A stretch of DNA of 64,000 nucleotides from Rhodospirillaceae bacterium (GCA_018401495.1 JAGYJX010000035.1:62001-126000), one strand, 5' to 3'. Shown: positions 26,614 through 36,308, counted from the stretch's first letter. Made by a program: numbers and translations. Notes: generated from the letters alone by a model not told the origin.

Positions 26614-27556
26614 ATGCTCCAGCATATCGCCCACCGCCTGCTGATCTCGGTACCGGTCCTGATCGGTGTCCTGCTGGTCGGCTTCCTGATGCTGCAGGTG
26701 GTTCCCACCGACCCGGCCACGGTGATGGCGGGACCGACCGCCTCCTACGCGGAGATCGAGGCGATCCGGCAGTCCATGGGCCTGAACGAGCCGATCATCG
26801 TGCAGTTCGGGATCTACCTCAGCCGGGTGCTGCAGGGCGACCTGGGCCGCTCTGATGATCTCCAACACCGCCGTCGTCAACGAACTCGCCAACACGATCG
26901 GCCCGACCATCGAGCTGATGCTGGCGAGCCTGATCTGGGCGGTCCCGCTCGGCGTCGTGCCTCGGAACGCTGGCGGCGGTCCGGCGGGGCCGGCTGTCGG
27001 ACCGGCTGATCATGGCGGTGTCGGTGGCCGGGGTGTCGATGCCGATCTTCTGGTTCGGGCTGGTGCTGATCCAGTACGTCGGCTTCCACTGGCAGATGTT
27101 TCCGTTCCAGGGCCGCGGCGGACCGCTGTGGACCCTGGCCGGCCTGAACCACATCGTGCTGCCGGCGATCACGCTGGGCGGGGTGTTCATCGGGCCGGTG
27201 GCGCGCATGACCCGGACGTCGCTGCTCGAGGTGCTGGGCAGCGATTTCGTCCGGACCGCCCGCGCCAAGGGGGTGTCGGAGTACCGGGTGGTGGTCGGTC
27301 ACGCGCTGCGGAACTCGCTGATCCCGGTCGTGACGCTGATCGGCCTGCAGATCGGCTTCCTGCTCGGCGGTGCGGTGGTCACCGAGACCCTGTTCGCCTG
27401 GCCGGGGTCGGCCGGCTGGCGGTCGGGGCGATCACCTCGGCCGACTATGCCCTCGCCCAGGGCGCCATCCTGGTGCTCGCCCTGTCGTTCCTGATGGTCA
27501 ACCTGGTGGTCGACGTGCTGTACGCCTTCCTCGATCCGCGGGTGCGGGCGCGATGA
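26614..27556 (+). CDS. dppB: peptide/nickel-type ABC transporter permease 1 (three frameshifts)
   Basis: About 313 residues after correction of insertions near 26855 and 26963 and a deletion near 27410 in a G run. It has the DppB/OppB layout: first helix LLISVPVLIGVLLVGFLML, and the permease motif VRTARAKGVSEYRVVVGHAL (EAA loop). It pairs with the next permease and the binding protein. Its stop overlaps the dppC start in an ATGA. No ATPase gene is adjacent. Confidence 0.87.
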
Positions 27557-28446
27557 CCGAGCTGTCCGCCACCCCCGCCGCCGTCCTTCCGGCCGACGCG
27601 CCGGCCGACCGGTACCGGCGCCCGTCGATCTGGCGCAAGCTGCGGCGCGACCGGGCGGCCATGCTGGCCTCGGGGTTCCTGGCGATCGTCATCGCCCTCG
27701 GCCTGCTGGCCCCGTGGATCGCGCCCTACGATCCCTACGACAACAACCTGCGCAACATGCTGAAGCCGCCGAGCGAGGCGTTCTGGCTCGGCAACGACGG
27801 CCAGGGCCGGGACCTGCTCAGCCGGCTGCTGTACGGCATACGCACCACGCTCTCGATGGGGCTGATCGCGGTGGGACTCGGCGGCTCGATCGGGGCGGTG
27901 CTGGGGCTGCTGGCGGCCTATTTCCAGCGCCTCGAGGGCCCGATCATGCGGGTCGTCGACGTCCTGCTGTCGTTTCCGTCGATCCTGTTCGGCCTGGCCA
28001 TCGCCGCCGTCCTGGGCGCCGGCACCTTCTCGATCACCGTCGCCCTGACCGTCGCCGCCGTTCCCTCGATCGCGCGCATCACCCGGGGCGCCGCGCTGGT
28101 GGTCATGCAGCAGGAGTACATCGCCGCCTGCCGGGCGATCGGCATGAGCGACCTTCGGATCATGTTCCGCCACCTGCTGCCGAACTGCGCGTCGACGATC
28201 TTCGTGTACCTCACGCTGCAACTCGGCCAGACCATCCTGCTCGGCGCCGCGCTCAGCTTCATCGGCCTCGGCGCCCAGCCACCGACGGCCGAGCTTGGAA
28301 CCATGGCCGCCGACGGCCGCAACTTCCTGTTCTTCGCGCCGCACGTCTCGACGATACCGAGCGTGGCGATCTTCATGATCGTCCTCGCCTTCAACGTCCT
28401 CGGAGACGCGCTGCGCGACGTTCTCGATCCGCGCCTCCGGCAGTGA
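27553..28446 (+). CDS. dppC: peptide/nickel-type ABC transporter permease 2
   Basis: A 297-residue intact permease with six membrane helices. It has the DppC-specific N-terminal domain (IAPYDPYDNN ... WLGNDGQGRDLLSRLLYGIR) and an EAA loop (EYIAACRAIGMSDLRIMFRH). It forms the channel with the upstream permease for oligopeptides or similar solutes. It is translationally coupled to dppB. Confidence 0.93.
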   Translation: MTELSATPAAVLPADAPADRYRRPSIWRKLRRDRAAMLASGFLAIVIALGLLAPWIAPYDPYDNNLRNMLKPPSEAFWLGNDGQGRDLLSRLLYGIRTTLSMGLIAVGLGGSIGAVLGLLAAYFQRLEGPIMRVVDVLLSFPSILFGLAIAAVLGAGTFSITVALTVAAVPSIARITRGAALVVMQQEYIAACRAIGMSDLRIMFRHLLPNCASTIFVYLTLQLGQTILLGAALSFIGLGAQPPTAELGTMAADGRNFLFFAPHVSTIPSVAIFMIVLAFNVLGDALRDVLDPRLRQ

Positions 28447-28496
28447 CGCGACGGCGGGCGGGCGACTGCAATGACAATAACGAGGAGGCTGATGCG

Positions 28497-30089
28497 ATGA
28501 GGACACCGAGACCGGCCACACTGCTGGGGGCACTGGCGCTGGCCGCCCTGCTCCCGGCGGCCACCCTTGCGAGCGCCGAGACCACCGTCACGGTGATGCG
28601 CACGATCGACGCCGACCGCTACGACCCGCACCGCTCCACCGCGCGCTCGACCTCCGAGGCGCTGTTCATGACCGGCGACACCCTGGTGTCGCTGGATCCG
28701 GACATGCGGACCATCCGCCCGCTGCTCGCCAAGTCCTGGACCGTTTCCGAGGACGGCAAGCTCTACACCTTCAAGCTGCGCGACGACGTGACCTTCTGCA
28801 GCGGCAAGAAGTTCACCGCCAAGGACGTCAAGGCCTCGATCGAGCGCTGGCTCGACCCGGCGACCAAGGGCGTGGTCAAGAACCGCGCCGGCGACGTCAA
28901 GGAAATCCGCGCCGTCGACGACACCACCCTCGAATACGAACTGTCGCAGCCCTATTCCGAGCTGCTCTACCAGATGACCCAGAGCTTCCACACGGTCATC
29001 AACATCGACCAGGTGAAGGAACTCGGCGACGATTTCGGCGTGAAGGGCATGGACGGCACCGGGCCGTTCTGCTTCGTCTCGTGGGAGCCGCGCAACCAGC
29101 TCGTGCTGAAGAAGCACGCCGCCTACAAGTGGGGGCCGGAGTTCTACGAGAACCGCGGGCCGTCCAAGATCGACACCATCATCTGGAAGATCGTGCCCGA
29201 GGACAACAACCGGGTCGCCGGCATCCAGTCGAACCAGGGCGACATCACCCAGTACATCCCCTACTGGGCGATCGACCAGCTGCAGGCCAACCCGCAGATC
29301 TCGGTCACCAAGGCCCCGTATTACTTCTGGACCTACTTCGTCGGCTTCAAGATCACCCGCGACATGGCCGACGACCTGACGATCCGCAAGGCCCTCAACC
29401 TCGCCGTCGACCAGAAGGCGATCGCCGAAGGGCCGTTCTTCGGCAAAGCCGAGCCGGCCTACTCCTACATCCACCCGGAAGTCCTGGATTTCGCCAAGGA
29501 CCAGGTCGACACCTCGATCTACGGCTACGACCTCGACAAGGCGAAGGCACTGCTCGAGGAAGCCGGCTGGAAGGTCGGCAACGACGGTTTCCGCTACAAG
29601 GACGGCAAGAAGCTCAAGCTGCTCGCCTACAGCTTCACCAACATCTGGCAGCAGGTGATGGAGGCGATGCAGGGCGACCTGCGCAAGGCCGGCGTCGACC
29701 TGGAGATCCAGATCTTCGACGCCACGGTCATCTGGGGCAAGCTCGGCACCCAGGACTTCGACATGTTCACCATGTCGTATCCGTATGTGTCGGCCGGCGA
29801 CGCCATGAACCTGTACTTCCCGTCCGGCAACCGGCCGACCCCGAACCGGGTCAACTGGGCCGACGACACCACCGACCAGTGGCTGAAGGAAGGCCGCGGC
29901 GCGCTGACGGCGGAAGCCCGATTCGATGCCTACGCCAAGGTTCAGAAGCAGGTCCACGACGCAGCGGTGTGGATCCCGATCGTTCACGAGCCGATGTACA
30001 TGGCCGCCGGGCCGCGCCTCAAGCCGATCCCGGCCCACGGCATCTACGGCGCCGGCCTGTACAAGGGCCTCGCCATCGAACTGAAGTAG
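28497..30089 (+). CDS. dppA: ABC transporter substrate-binding protein, family 5 (DppA/OppA type)
   Basis: A 530-residue periplasmic protein. The signal peptide (about 1-27, LLGALALAALLPAATLASAE) is followed by the SBP_bac_5 pattern: LLAKSWTVSEDGKLYTFKLR, then DVTFCSGKKFTAKDV and IRKALNLAVDQKAIAEG. ATG 28497 follows GAGGAGG. It captures a peptide or peptide-like solute for the permeases upstream. A hairpin terminator follows at 30125. Confidence 0.92.
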   Translation: MRTPRPATLLGALALAALLPAATLASAETTVTVMRTIDADRYDPHRSTARSTSEALFMTGDTLVSLDPDMRTIRPLLAKSWTVSEDGKLYTFKLRDDVTFCSGKKFTAKDVKASIERWLDPATKGVVKNRAGDVKEIRAVDDTTLEYELSQPYSELLYQMTQSFHTVINIDQVKELGDDFGVKGMDGTGPFCFVSWEPRNQLVLKKHAAYKWGPEFYENRGPSKIDTIIWKIVPEDNNRVAGIQSNQGDITQYIPYWAIDQLQANPQISVTKAPYYFWTYFVGFKITRDMADDLTIRKALNLAVDQKAIAEGPFFGKAEPAYSYIHPEVLDFAKDQVDTSIYGYDLDKAKALLEEAGWKVGNDGFRYKDGKKLKLLAYSFTNIWQQVMEAMQGDLRKAGVDLEIQIFDATVIWGKLGTQDFDMFTMSYPYVSAGDAMNLYFPSGNRPTPNRVNWADDTTDQWLKEGRGALTAEARFDAYAKVQKQVHDAAVWIPIVHEPMYMAAGPRLKPIPAHGIYGAGLYKGLAIELK

Positions 30090-30124
30090 CGGCGTCGCCC
30101 CGCGCGGGCGTCGACCGGAGACGC

Positions 30125-30148
30125 AGGGCCGCCCCTCGGGGCGGCCCT
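30125..30148 (+). terminator. Rho-independent-like terminator after dppA
   Basis: AGGGCCGCCCC and GGGGCGGCCCT form an 11-bp perfect stem with a very tight loop, followed by GTTGCGTTG rather than a clean T run. Confidence 0.65.
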
Positions 30149-30241
30149 GTTGCGTTGTGGACGCGTGCCGGGACGACGGTCCGGGGAACGCGAGGACGCG
30201 GTCGAGGGTTCCCTGAAGTGCAGCCAGCAGGGAGTGGGACC

Positions 30242-30958
30242 ATGCCTCGTCGCAGCGCCATCGCCACCGTCGCACTCATAGCCGCGCTGCACGCTCCCGG
30301 CGCGGGCGCCCAGGCGACCCTTACCGACGCGAGCGCCTGCCTGAACCAGGCGACCCGCCTGCAGCAGCAACTCGAGACTCGCGTCACGGGCCCGCTCGAG
30401 CGCCGCGACGCCATCAGGCTGCTGTGGCGTGCCCGCGATCACGCCGAGAGTGGCGATGCCGGATCCTGCCAGCAGGCCATCGCCGAAGCCCGCGAGCGGC
30501 TGGCCGGCGCCGAGCCGGGACCTGGACGGTCGGCCCGGCAGGACCCGGCCGGCAGCGCACAGATTCCCCCGGACGCGCGGCCCGAGACCACCCGCGGAGT
30601 GACGTCCGGGGCCACCGGTGAGGGACCACAGTCGATCGGATCCCTGGTCCACGGCGCCGGACTGGACGACATCGGTGGCGCCAAGGTCGCCAACGAGGCC
30701 GGTCAGCGCCTCGGCGAGGTCACGCGGGTGGTGCAGAGCACTGACGGCACCGAGATCCTGCTGGTGGTCGGCGTCGGCGGCTTTCTCGGCCTCGGCGATC
30801 GCGAAGTCGCGCTGCCGCTGTCGGCCTTCCAGTCCGGCGACCAGACGCTGGTGCTGCCGGGCCATGACAGGCAGTCACTCGACCGGCAGCCACCCTACGA
30901 CAGCGACCGCTACAGTGAGTTGGACGTCCGGGACATTCTGAAAAAGACGGGACCGTAA
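30242..30958 (+). CDS. PRC-barrel domain protein, exported
   Basis: A 238-residue protein with a signal peptide (about 1-23, ending AGAQA). A helical region with paired cysteines (ACLNQATRL, GSCQQAI) is followed by a low-complexity Pro/Gly linker and then a PRC-barrel at about 145-215 (GGAKVANEAGQRLGEVTRVV ... LLVVGVGGFLGLGDREVALP). Alphaproteobacterial relatives are periplasmic and stress-related; the exact role is unknown. Confidence 0.8.
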   Translation: MPRRSAIATVALIAALHAPGAGAQATLTDASACLNQATRLQQQLETRVTGPLERRDAIRLLWRARDHAESGDAGSCQQAIAEARERLAGAEPGPGRSARQDPAGSAQIPPDARPETTRGVTSGATGEGPQSIGSLVHGAGLDDIGGAKVANEAGQRLGEVTRVVQSTDGTEILLVVGVGGFLGLGDREVALPLSAFQSGDQTLVLPGHDRQSLDRQPPYDSDRYSELDVRDILKKTGP

Positions 30959-30969
30959 ACGCGCCGGCC

Positions 30970-31416
30970 TTACAGCCATTTCTCCATGAAGATCAGGTCG
31001 TCGCGGGCGTAGCCAAGGCGCTGGTAGTAGCGTTCGACGGCGGCGTTGTCGGGCTCGATCAGCAGGTTGACCTTGTCGCAGCCAATGGCGGCGAGACGGC
31101 TCTCGGCTTCGGTCATCAGGCGGTCGCCGAGACCCGAACCGCGCGCCGACGGGTCGACGGCAAGCCGGTTGATCCAGCCGCGCCGCCCGTCCCAACTGGC
31201 CATCACGCTGCCGACGATCGCGCCGTCGCGCTCGGCGCCGACCACCGCGCCGTCGCGCTCGACGACCAGGAACAGGCCGCCGGCGAACGCGATCAGGCTG
31301 CCGAGCCGGGCGTCGGTGTCGGACCGGCTCGGGTGCAGGCCGCACCGCTCCCACAACGCGCGCAACGCCGGCAGGTCGGCGGCTATCGCCGGACGGAGGA
31401 TGACGGTGTCGGACAT
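30970..31416 (-). CDS. GNAT-family acetyltransferase
   Basis: A 148-residue YpeA/RimI-like N-acetyltransferase. The acetyl-CoA loop is INRLAVDPSARGSGLGDRLM, with the C-terminal LIEPDNAAVERYYQRLGYA. Start ATG 31416 (MSDTVILRPA) begins the domain. Odd feature: a tandem duplication in ERDGAVVGAERDGAIVG at about 55-71, in the beta-hairpin before strand 4. It could be real or an assembly artefact. The substrate is unknown. Confidence 0.87.
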   Translation of the reverse strand: MSDTVILRPAIAADLPALRALWERCGLHPSRSDTDARLGSLIAFAGGLFLVVERDGAVVGAERDGAIVGSVMASWDGRRGWINRLAVDPSARGSGLGDRLMTEAESRLAAIGCDKVNLLIEPDNAAVERYYQRLGYARDDLIFMEKWL

Positions 31417-31439
31417 AGGCTTCTCGGACTGCACGAGAG

Positions 31440-31575
31440 CGGCGTGTGGGTTCCGGATCGGCTCCCCGATCAAGTCGGGGATCCGTCCGGAATGACGCAG
31501 GGAAGGGACTGCGCCCTCCCCCTCCTCGTCATTCCGGACACGCGAAGCGTGATCCGGAACCCACGGTACGCCTGT
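31440..31575. repeat. palindromic extragenic repeats
   Basis: CCCCGATCAAGTCGGGG (17-base hairpin) next to GTCCGGAATGACG and then CGTCATTCCGGACACGCGAA ... GATCCGGAACCCAC: opposed TCATTCCGGA-type ends of a REP-like family distinct from the GTCATCCCGGG units. Confidence 0.6.
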
Positions 31576-31600
31576 CGGCAAACGGAGCCCTGCACTCCCC

Positions 31601-32224
31601 TCAGCCGGCCGGAATCTCCATGCCGCGCTGCACCGCCGGCCGGGCCATCAGGCTGTCGAACCAGCGCTTCACGTTCGGGAACTCGCTCAGGTCGACCAAC
31701 TGCCACTCATAACGCGCCACCCACGGCAGGATGGCGATGTCGGCGATCGAGTATTCATCGTTCGCGAAGTAGGAGCGGCCCTCGAGGTGGGCGTTCATCA
31801 CGGCGTACAGCCGCCGGCACTCGGTACCGTAGCGCTTCTTGCCGTACGGGATGTCCTCCTTGGCGGCGCGCTCGAAATGGTGGACCTGTCCGAAGATCGG
31901 CCCGACGCCGCCCATCTGGAACATCAGCCACTGGATGACCTGGTAGCGCGCCGCCATCTCCTGCGGCATCAGCTTGCCGGTCTTCTCGGCGAGGTACATC
32001 AGGATCGCGCCGGACTCGAACAGGGTGTAGGGCTTGCCGCCGGGGCCGTCGGTATCGACGATCGCCGGGATCTTCGAGTTCGGGTTGATCGCCAGGAACT
32101 CGGGCGTGAACTGGTCGTCGTTGCCGATGTTGATCGGGTGGACGTTGTAGGGCAGCCCGAGTTCCTCGAGCATGATCGAGGCCTTGCGGCCGTTCGAGGT
32201 CTTCCAGGTGTAGAGTTCGATCAT
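31601..32224 (-). CDS. glutathione S-transferase (YfcG/YghU-like)
   Basis: A 207-residue protein. The N-terminal thioredoxin fold is MIELYTWKTSNGRKASIMLE with Thr/Asn active-site residues, as in nu-class GSTs (disulfide-bond oxidoreductases). It also has NPNSKIPAIVD (cis-Pro) and FESGAILMYLAEK (glutathione site). The helical C-terminal domain has the ANDEYSIADIAILPWV capping motif. It follows the CoxL-like gene on the same strand by about 50 bp. A detoxification role is likely. Confidence 0.9.
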   Translation of the reverse strand: MIELYTWKTSNGRKASIMLEELGLPYNVHPINIGNDDQFTPEFLAINPNSKIPAIVDTDGPGGKPYTLFESGAILMYLAEKTGKLMPQEMAARYQVIQWLMFQMGGVGPIFGQVHHFERAAKEDIPYGKKRYGTECRRLYAVMNAHLEGRSYFANDEYSIADIAILPWVARYEWQLVDLSEFPNVKRWFDSLMARPAVQRGMEIPAG

Positions 32225-32276
32225 CGTGTTTCCTCCAGGGATCGGCGGCGACCCGCCGCACTTTCTATCGCAGCCG

Positions 32277-34615
32277 TCAGGCGGCCTTGCGGGCCTTGGC
32301 CTCCTGCAGCGTCTTCCAGATCACCAGCGGTGTCGCCGGCATGTCGATGTGATTGAGTCCGGTGGTCCCGCGCAGGGCGTCGACGATGGCCGAGATCAGC
32401 GCCGGCGGCGCGCCGATCGCCCCCGCCTCGCCCGAGCCCTTGATGCCGAGCGGGTTGGTGGTGCAGCGCACGTTGTGGACGTTGAAGTCGAACATCGGCA
32501 CGTCGGTGGCCCGCGGCAGCGTGTAGTCCATGAACGATCCGGTCACGAGCTGGCCGGAGCCCTCCTCGTACACCGTGTGCTCCTGGATCGCCTGGCCGAA
32601 GCCCTGGACGATGCCGCCGTGCACCTGGCCGGCCAGCAGCGCCGGGTTGATGGTCTCGCCGAAGTCGTCGACGATCGTGTACCGCTCGATCGTCAGCTCG
32701 CCGGTGTCGGGGTCGATGTCGAGCTCGCACACGTGACAGCCGTTCGGGTAGGTCGCGGCTTCGGGCTTGCGCTCGTGGCGCTCGTCGAGGCCCGGCTTCA
32801 TGCCGTCCTCGAGGTTCGCCGGGTCCTTCGACGCCTTGGCGACGTCCTCGATGGTCATGCGCTTGTCGGTGCCGGCGACGGTGAAGGTGCCGTCGTGGAA
32901 CTCGATGTCGGCGGCCGCCGCCTCCATGGCGTTGGCGGCGATCTTCTTGGCCTTCTCGACGATCTGCCGGCCGGCCAGCAGCACCGCCGCCCCGCCGACC
33001 GGGACCGAGCGCGAGCCGCCGGTCATGCCCTTCGGCACCTCGTCGGTGTCGCCCTGGATGACCTTGATGCGGTCGCCGTCGATGCCGATGGTGTCGGACA
33101 GGATCTGGGCGTACGCGGTCTCGTGGCCCTGGCCGTTCGACTGGGTGCCGATGCGGATCTCGACCCGGCCCTCGTCGGTGAACCGCACGTCGGCGGTCTC
33201 CGGATTGCCGCCGCCGCATTTCTCGATGTAGTAGCCCATGCCGATGCCGCGCAGCTTGCCGCGCTTGGCCGCCTCCGCCCGGCGAGCCTCGAAGCCCGTC
33301 CAGTCGGCGCGCTGCATCGCCTCTTCCATGAGGGTCTGGAACTCGCCGGTGTCGTACACGTTGCCGAGCGGCGTGGTGTACGGCATCGCCTCGGGGGAAT
33401 GAAGTTGCGGCGCCGCACCTCGTCGGGCGTCAGGCCCATCTCGTAGCCGACGCAGTCGATCACCCGCTCGATCAGGTACGCCGCCTCCGGACGGCCGGCC
33501 CCGCGGTAGGCGTCGGTCGGGGTGGTGTTGTTCAGCACGCCCTTCACGTTCACGTAGATCTTCGGGATCTTGTAGACGCCCGACAGCATGTGGGTGCCGG
33601 CGTTGGTCGGGATGAACGCGCCCATGTGGCTGAGATAGCCGCCGAGTGCGGCGTAGGTGGTCACCCGCAGCGCCTGGATCACGCCGTCGGAATCGACCGC
33701 AGCCTCGGCGTAGGAGATGTTGTCGCGGCCCTGGGCGTCGCTGACGAACGCCTCCGAGCGCTCCGGCAGGTACTTCACCGCGCGCTTCAGCTTGCGCGAC
33801 GCCCAGGTGCACAGGGCCTGCTCGGGGTACAGGAAGATCTTCATGCCGAAGCCGCCGCCGACGTCGGTGGTGCGGCAGCGCAGCTTCGCCGGATCGATCT
33901 TGAGGACCGCCTCGGCCAGCAGCACCTGGAACACGTGCGGGCCCTGGGTCGAGGACCACAGGGTCGAGCGATCGGTCGACGGATCGTATTCGGCGACGAC
34001 CGGCCGGACTTCCATCGAGTTGACGACGATGCGGTTGTTCACGATCCGCACCGACACCGCCTTGTGGGCGTTCGCGAAGGCCGCGTCGACCGCCGCCTTG
34101 TCACCGCTCTCCCAGTCGAACGCCAGGTTGTTGGGGATGTGGTCGAACAACTGGGGCGCGCCCTCGGCGACCGCGGCCTCGGTGTCGACCGTGGCGTCGA
34201 GTTCGTCGTACTCGACCTCGATGAGTTCGACGGCGTCACGGGCCTGAATTTGGGTCTCGGCGATGACGAAGGCGATCGGATCGCCGACGTGGCGGACCTT
34301 GGTCTTGGCCAGGATCGGCCGGGGCGTGTCAGCGCGCGGGGTGCCGTCGCGGTTGGTCACCGGCGGCACGCAGGGAAGGTCGCCGAGGCCATCGGCCTGG
34401 ACGTCGGCCCCGGTGTAGACCGCGATAACGCCTGGGGCAGACTTCGCCGCCTCGACGTCGATGCTCCTGATGACGGCGTGCGCTACCGGGGCGCGCAGGA
34501 TCGCCGAGTGGGCGGCGCCGTCGACGTGAATGTCGTCCGTGTAGTTGCCGGCACCCGTGAGGAGCCGGTTGTCCTCGACGCGGTGCACACCTTGACCGAT
34601 TGCGAACTTCACCAT
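32277..34615 (-). CDS. xanthine dehydrogenase-family molybdopterin subunit, CoxL form II-like (one frameshift)
   Basis: About 779 residues after restoring one C lost in a C-run near 33400. Start ATG 34615 (MVKFAIGQGVHRVEDNRLLTG). It carries the molybdopterin hydroxylase motifs TTDVGGGFGMK and DAYRGAGRPEAAYLIE, and a C-terminal GIKGSGEAGAIGAPPAL with the catalytic Glu. AYRGAGR is the form II signature, not the AYXCSFR of true CO dehydrogenase. No FAD (CoxM) or 2Fe-2S (CoxS) subunit gene is adjacent. Substrate unknown; a cytoplasmic hydroxylase of aldehydes or heterocycles is likely. Confidence 0.87.
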
Positions 34616-34849
34616 GTCGCTTTCTCCGCTTGCGCGCTGATGTCGGGGCTCCACCGGGCGCCGGCACGGCAACGCGCCGAAGGCGCAGCCGCTCGGGGAG
34701 GATCTGACTCTGTAACTATTCTAGAGCGGATTCCGTTGAAGGCCACCCCTGGTATTGCAGCGCATCATTTTTGCGCACGTCGCCTCGGCGGATGACGATC
34801 GTCGCCGGCCGGTGCACTATCCAGACCGACACAGTCGACGAAATCATCC

Positions 34850-36049
34850 ATGCCGACCGAGATCGAGCGAAAGTTCCTGGTGACCAGCGAGGCTTGGCGG
34901 GACTACGCCGCCCCACCTGTCGCAATCCGGCAGGGCTATCTGGCGATCACCGACCGAGCCTCGGTGCGGGTGCGCATCCGCAACGGCGACGAGGCGTTCC
35001 TGACCGTGAAGAGCGCCGGCGCCGAGATGTCGCGCGCCGAAGTCGAGGTCGCCGTCCCGGTCATTGAAGCCGAGCAGCTGCTGACGCTGCGCCAGGGCTC
35101 GGTGGTCGCGAAGCGTCGCTACCGCGTGCCGTTCGGCGGACTGGTCTGGGAAGTCGACGTGTTCGAGGGTGACAACGCCGGGCTCGTGCTCGCCGAGGTC
35201 GAACTGCCGAGCGCCGATCACCCGGTCAACCCGCCACCCTGGGCCGGTCGCGAGGTCACCGGCATCAAGCGCTACTACAACGCCAGCCTGGCCAGCCGAC
35301 CGATGCCGGATCGGGATCGGCGGCGGGTGATCGACGGCGGCGTGAGTGGGAGCGCCTCTCCCCTTCTGTCGTCATCCCGGGCGCCGCGCAGCGGTGACCC
35401 GGGACCCACCCGCCGCTCCATCGGGATCACCATCGGCAGGCCGCCGTCGCTTCATGGGCCCCGGCTCGACCGCGCCGAAGGCGCGCTCGTCCGGGGTGAC
35501 GACAGTGAGAGGGAAGTGCCGCGGCGGAGCACTGCTCCCCATCCGCCTCCCGCTTCTGTCGTCATCCCGGAGCGCCGCGCAGCGGTGACCCGGGTACCCG
35601 ACTCGCCGCTCCATCGGGATCTACCACCGGCAGGGCACAGCCGTCGCTTCATGGGCTCCCGGCTCGACCGCGCTGGGAAGCGCGCCGTCCGTCGGGTGAC
35701 GAGCAGTGAGGGAGTGCCGCGGCGGGCACTGCCCGATCCGCTTCCCCCTTCTGTCGTCATCCCGGGCGCCGCGCAGCGCGACTGGGACCCACCCGCCGTC
35801 TCCATCGGGATCACCACCGGCGGAGGCCGCCGTCGCTTCATGGGCCCCGGCTCGACCGCGCCGAAGGCGCGCTCGTCCGGGGTGACGACAGTGAGGGGGA
35901 AGTGCCGCGGCGGAGCACCGCTCCCCATCCGCCTCCCCCTTCTGTCGTCATCCCGGGCGCCGCGCAGCGGTGACCCGGGACCCACCCGCCGCTCCATCGG
36001 GATCACCAATCGGCAGGCCGCCGTCGCTTCTATGGGCCCAAGGCTCTGA
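34850..36049 (+). CDS. CYTH-domain protein with a repeat-derived C-terminal extension
   Basis: Residues 1-155 are a complete CYTH (inorganic triphosphatase-like) domain: EIERKFLV, VRVRIRNGDEAFLTVKS, EVEVAVPV, EVDVFEGDNAGLVLAEVELP and ITGIKRYYN-like VTGIKRYYNASLA. The family normally ends about here. In this sequence the frame stays open for some 240 more residues through the REP-like array. A TGA in another frame at 35328-35330 would give a normal protein of about 159 residues if one upstream base is an insertion error. The domain call is firm; the extension is doubtful. Confidence 0.75.
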   Translation: MPTEIERKFLVTSEAWRDYAAPPVAIRQGYLAITDRASVRVRIRNGDEAFLTVKSAGAEMSRAEVEVAVPVIEAEQLLTLRQGSVVAKRRYRVPFGGLVWEVDVFEGDNAGLVLAEVELPSADHPVNPPPWAGREVTGIKRYYNASLASRPMPDRDRRRVIDGGVSGSASPLLSSSRAPRSGDPGPTRRSIGITIGRPPSLHGPRLDRAEGALVRGDDSEREVPRRSTAPHPPPASVVIPERRAAVTRVPDSPLHRDLPPAGHSRRFMGSRLDRAGKRAVRRVTSSEGVPRRALPDPLPPSVVIPGAAQRDWDPPAVSIGITTGGGRRRFMGPGSTAPKARSSGVTTVRGKCRGGAPLPIRLPLLSSSRAPRSGDPGPTRRSIGITNRQAAVASMGPRL

Positions 36050-36190
36050 CTCGACCGCCGAAGGCGCGCGCTCGTCCAGGGTGACGACAGTGAGAGGGAA
36101 GTGCCGCTCCCATCCGCCTCCCCCTTCTGCCGTCATCCGGCGCGCCGCGCAGCGTTGACGCTGGGGCCCACCCGCAGCTCCATCGGCGCC
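35357..36190. repeat. tandem array of about 190-bp REP-like units
   Basis: Four full units and a partial fifth. The marker CTGTCGTCATCCCGG recurs near 35366, 35556, 35751, 35941 and, degraded, 36126, spacing 185-195 bp. Each unit contains GTCATCCCGGGCGCCGCGCA ... GTGACCCGGGACCCACCCGC and, inverted to it, TGGGCCCCGGCTCGACCGCG ... GTCCGGGGTGACGACAGTGA, so it can form a long hairpin. Units differ by small substitutions and indels. The array separates the CYTH gene from mlrC. Confidence 0.85.
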
Positions 36191-36308
36191 ACGGCCGACG
36201 ACACGCCCGCCCTGCCGCGGGTGGTGACGCCGGGTGGCGACCGGGCCTATGCTCGACCGGCCCGCCGTTACACCCGCTCCCGACCCAGAAGCTCCGGAGG
36301 ATCCGTCG

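Noticed and set aside
27918..30275. 785-residue minus-strand open frame
   Set aside because: Lies opposite dppC and dppA, which have clear family motifs; shadow frame.
32277..34615. Aerobic CO dehydrogenase (CoxL)
   Set aside because: Motif is AYRGAGR (form II), not AYXCSFR, and no CoxS or CoxM gene is adjacent, so CO oxidation is not supported.
35357..36190. Regular repeats considered as a CRISPR array
   Set aside because: Units are about 190 bp and alike along their whole length; there are no short constant repeats with unique spacers and no cas genes.
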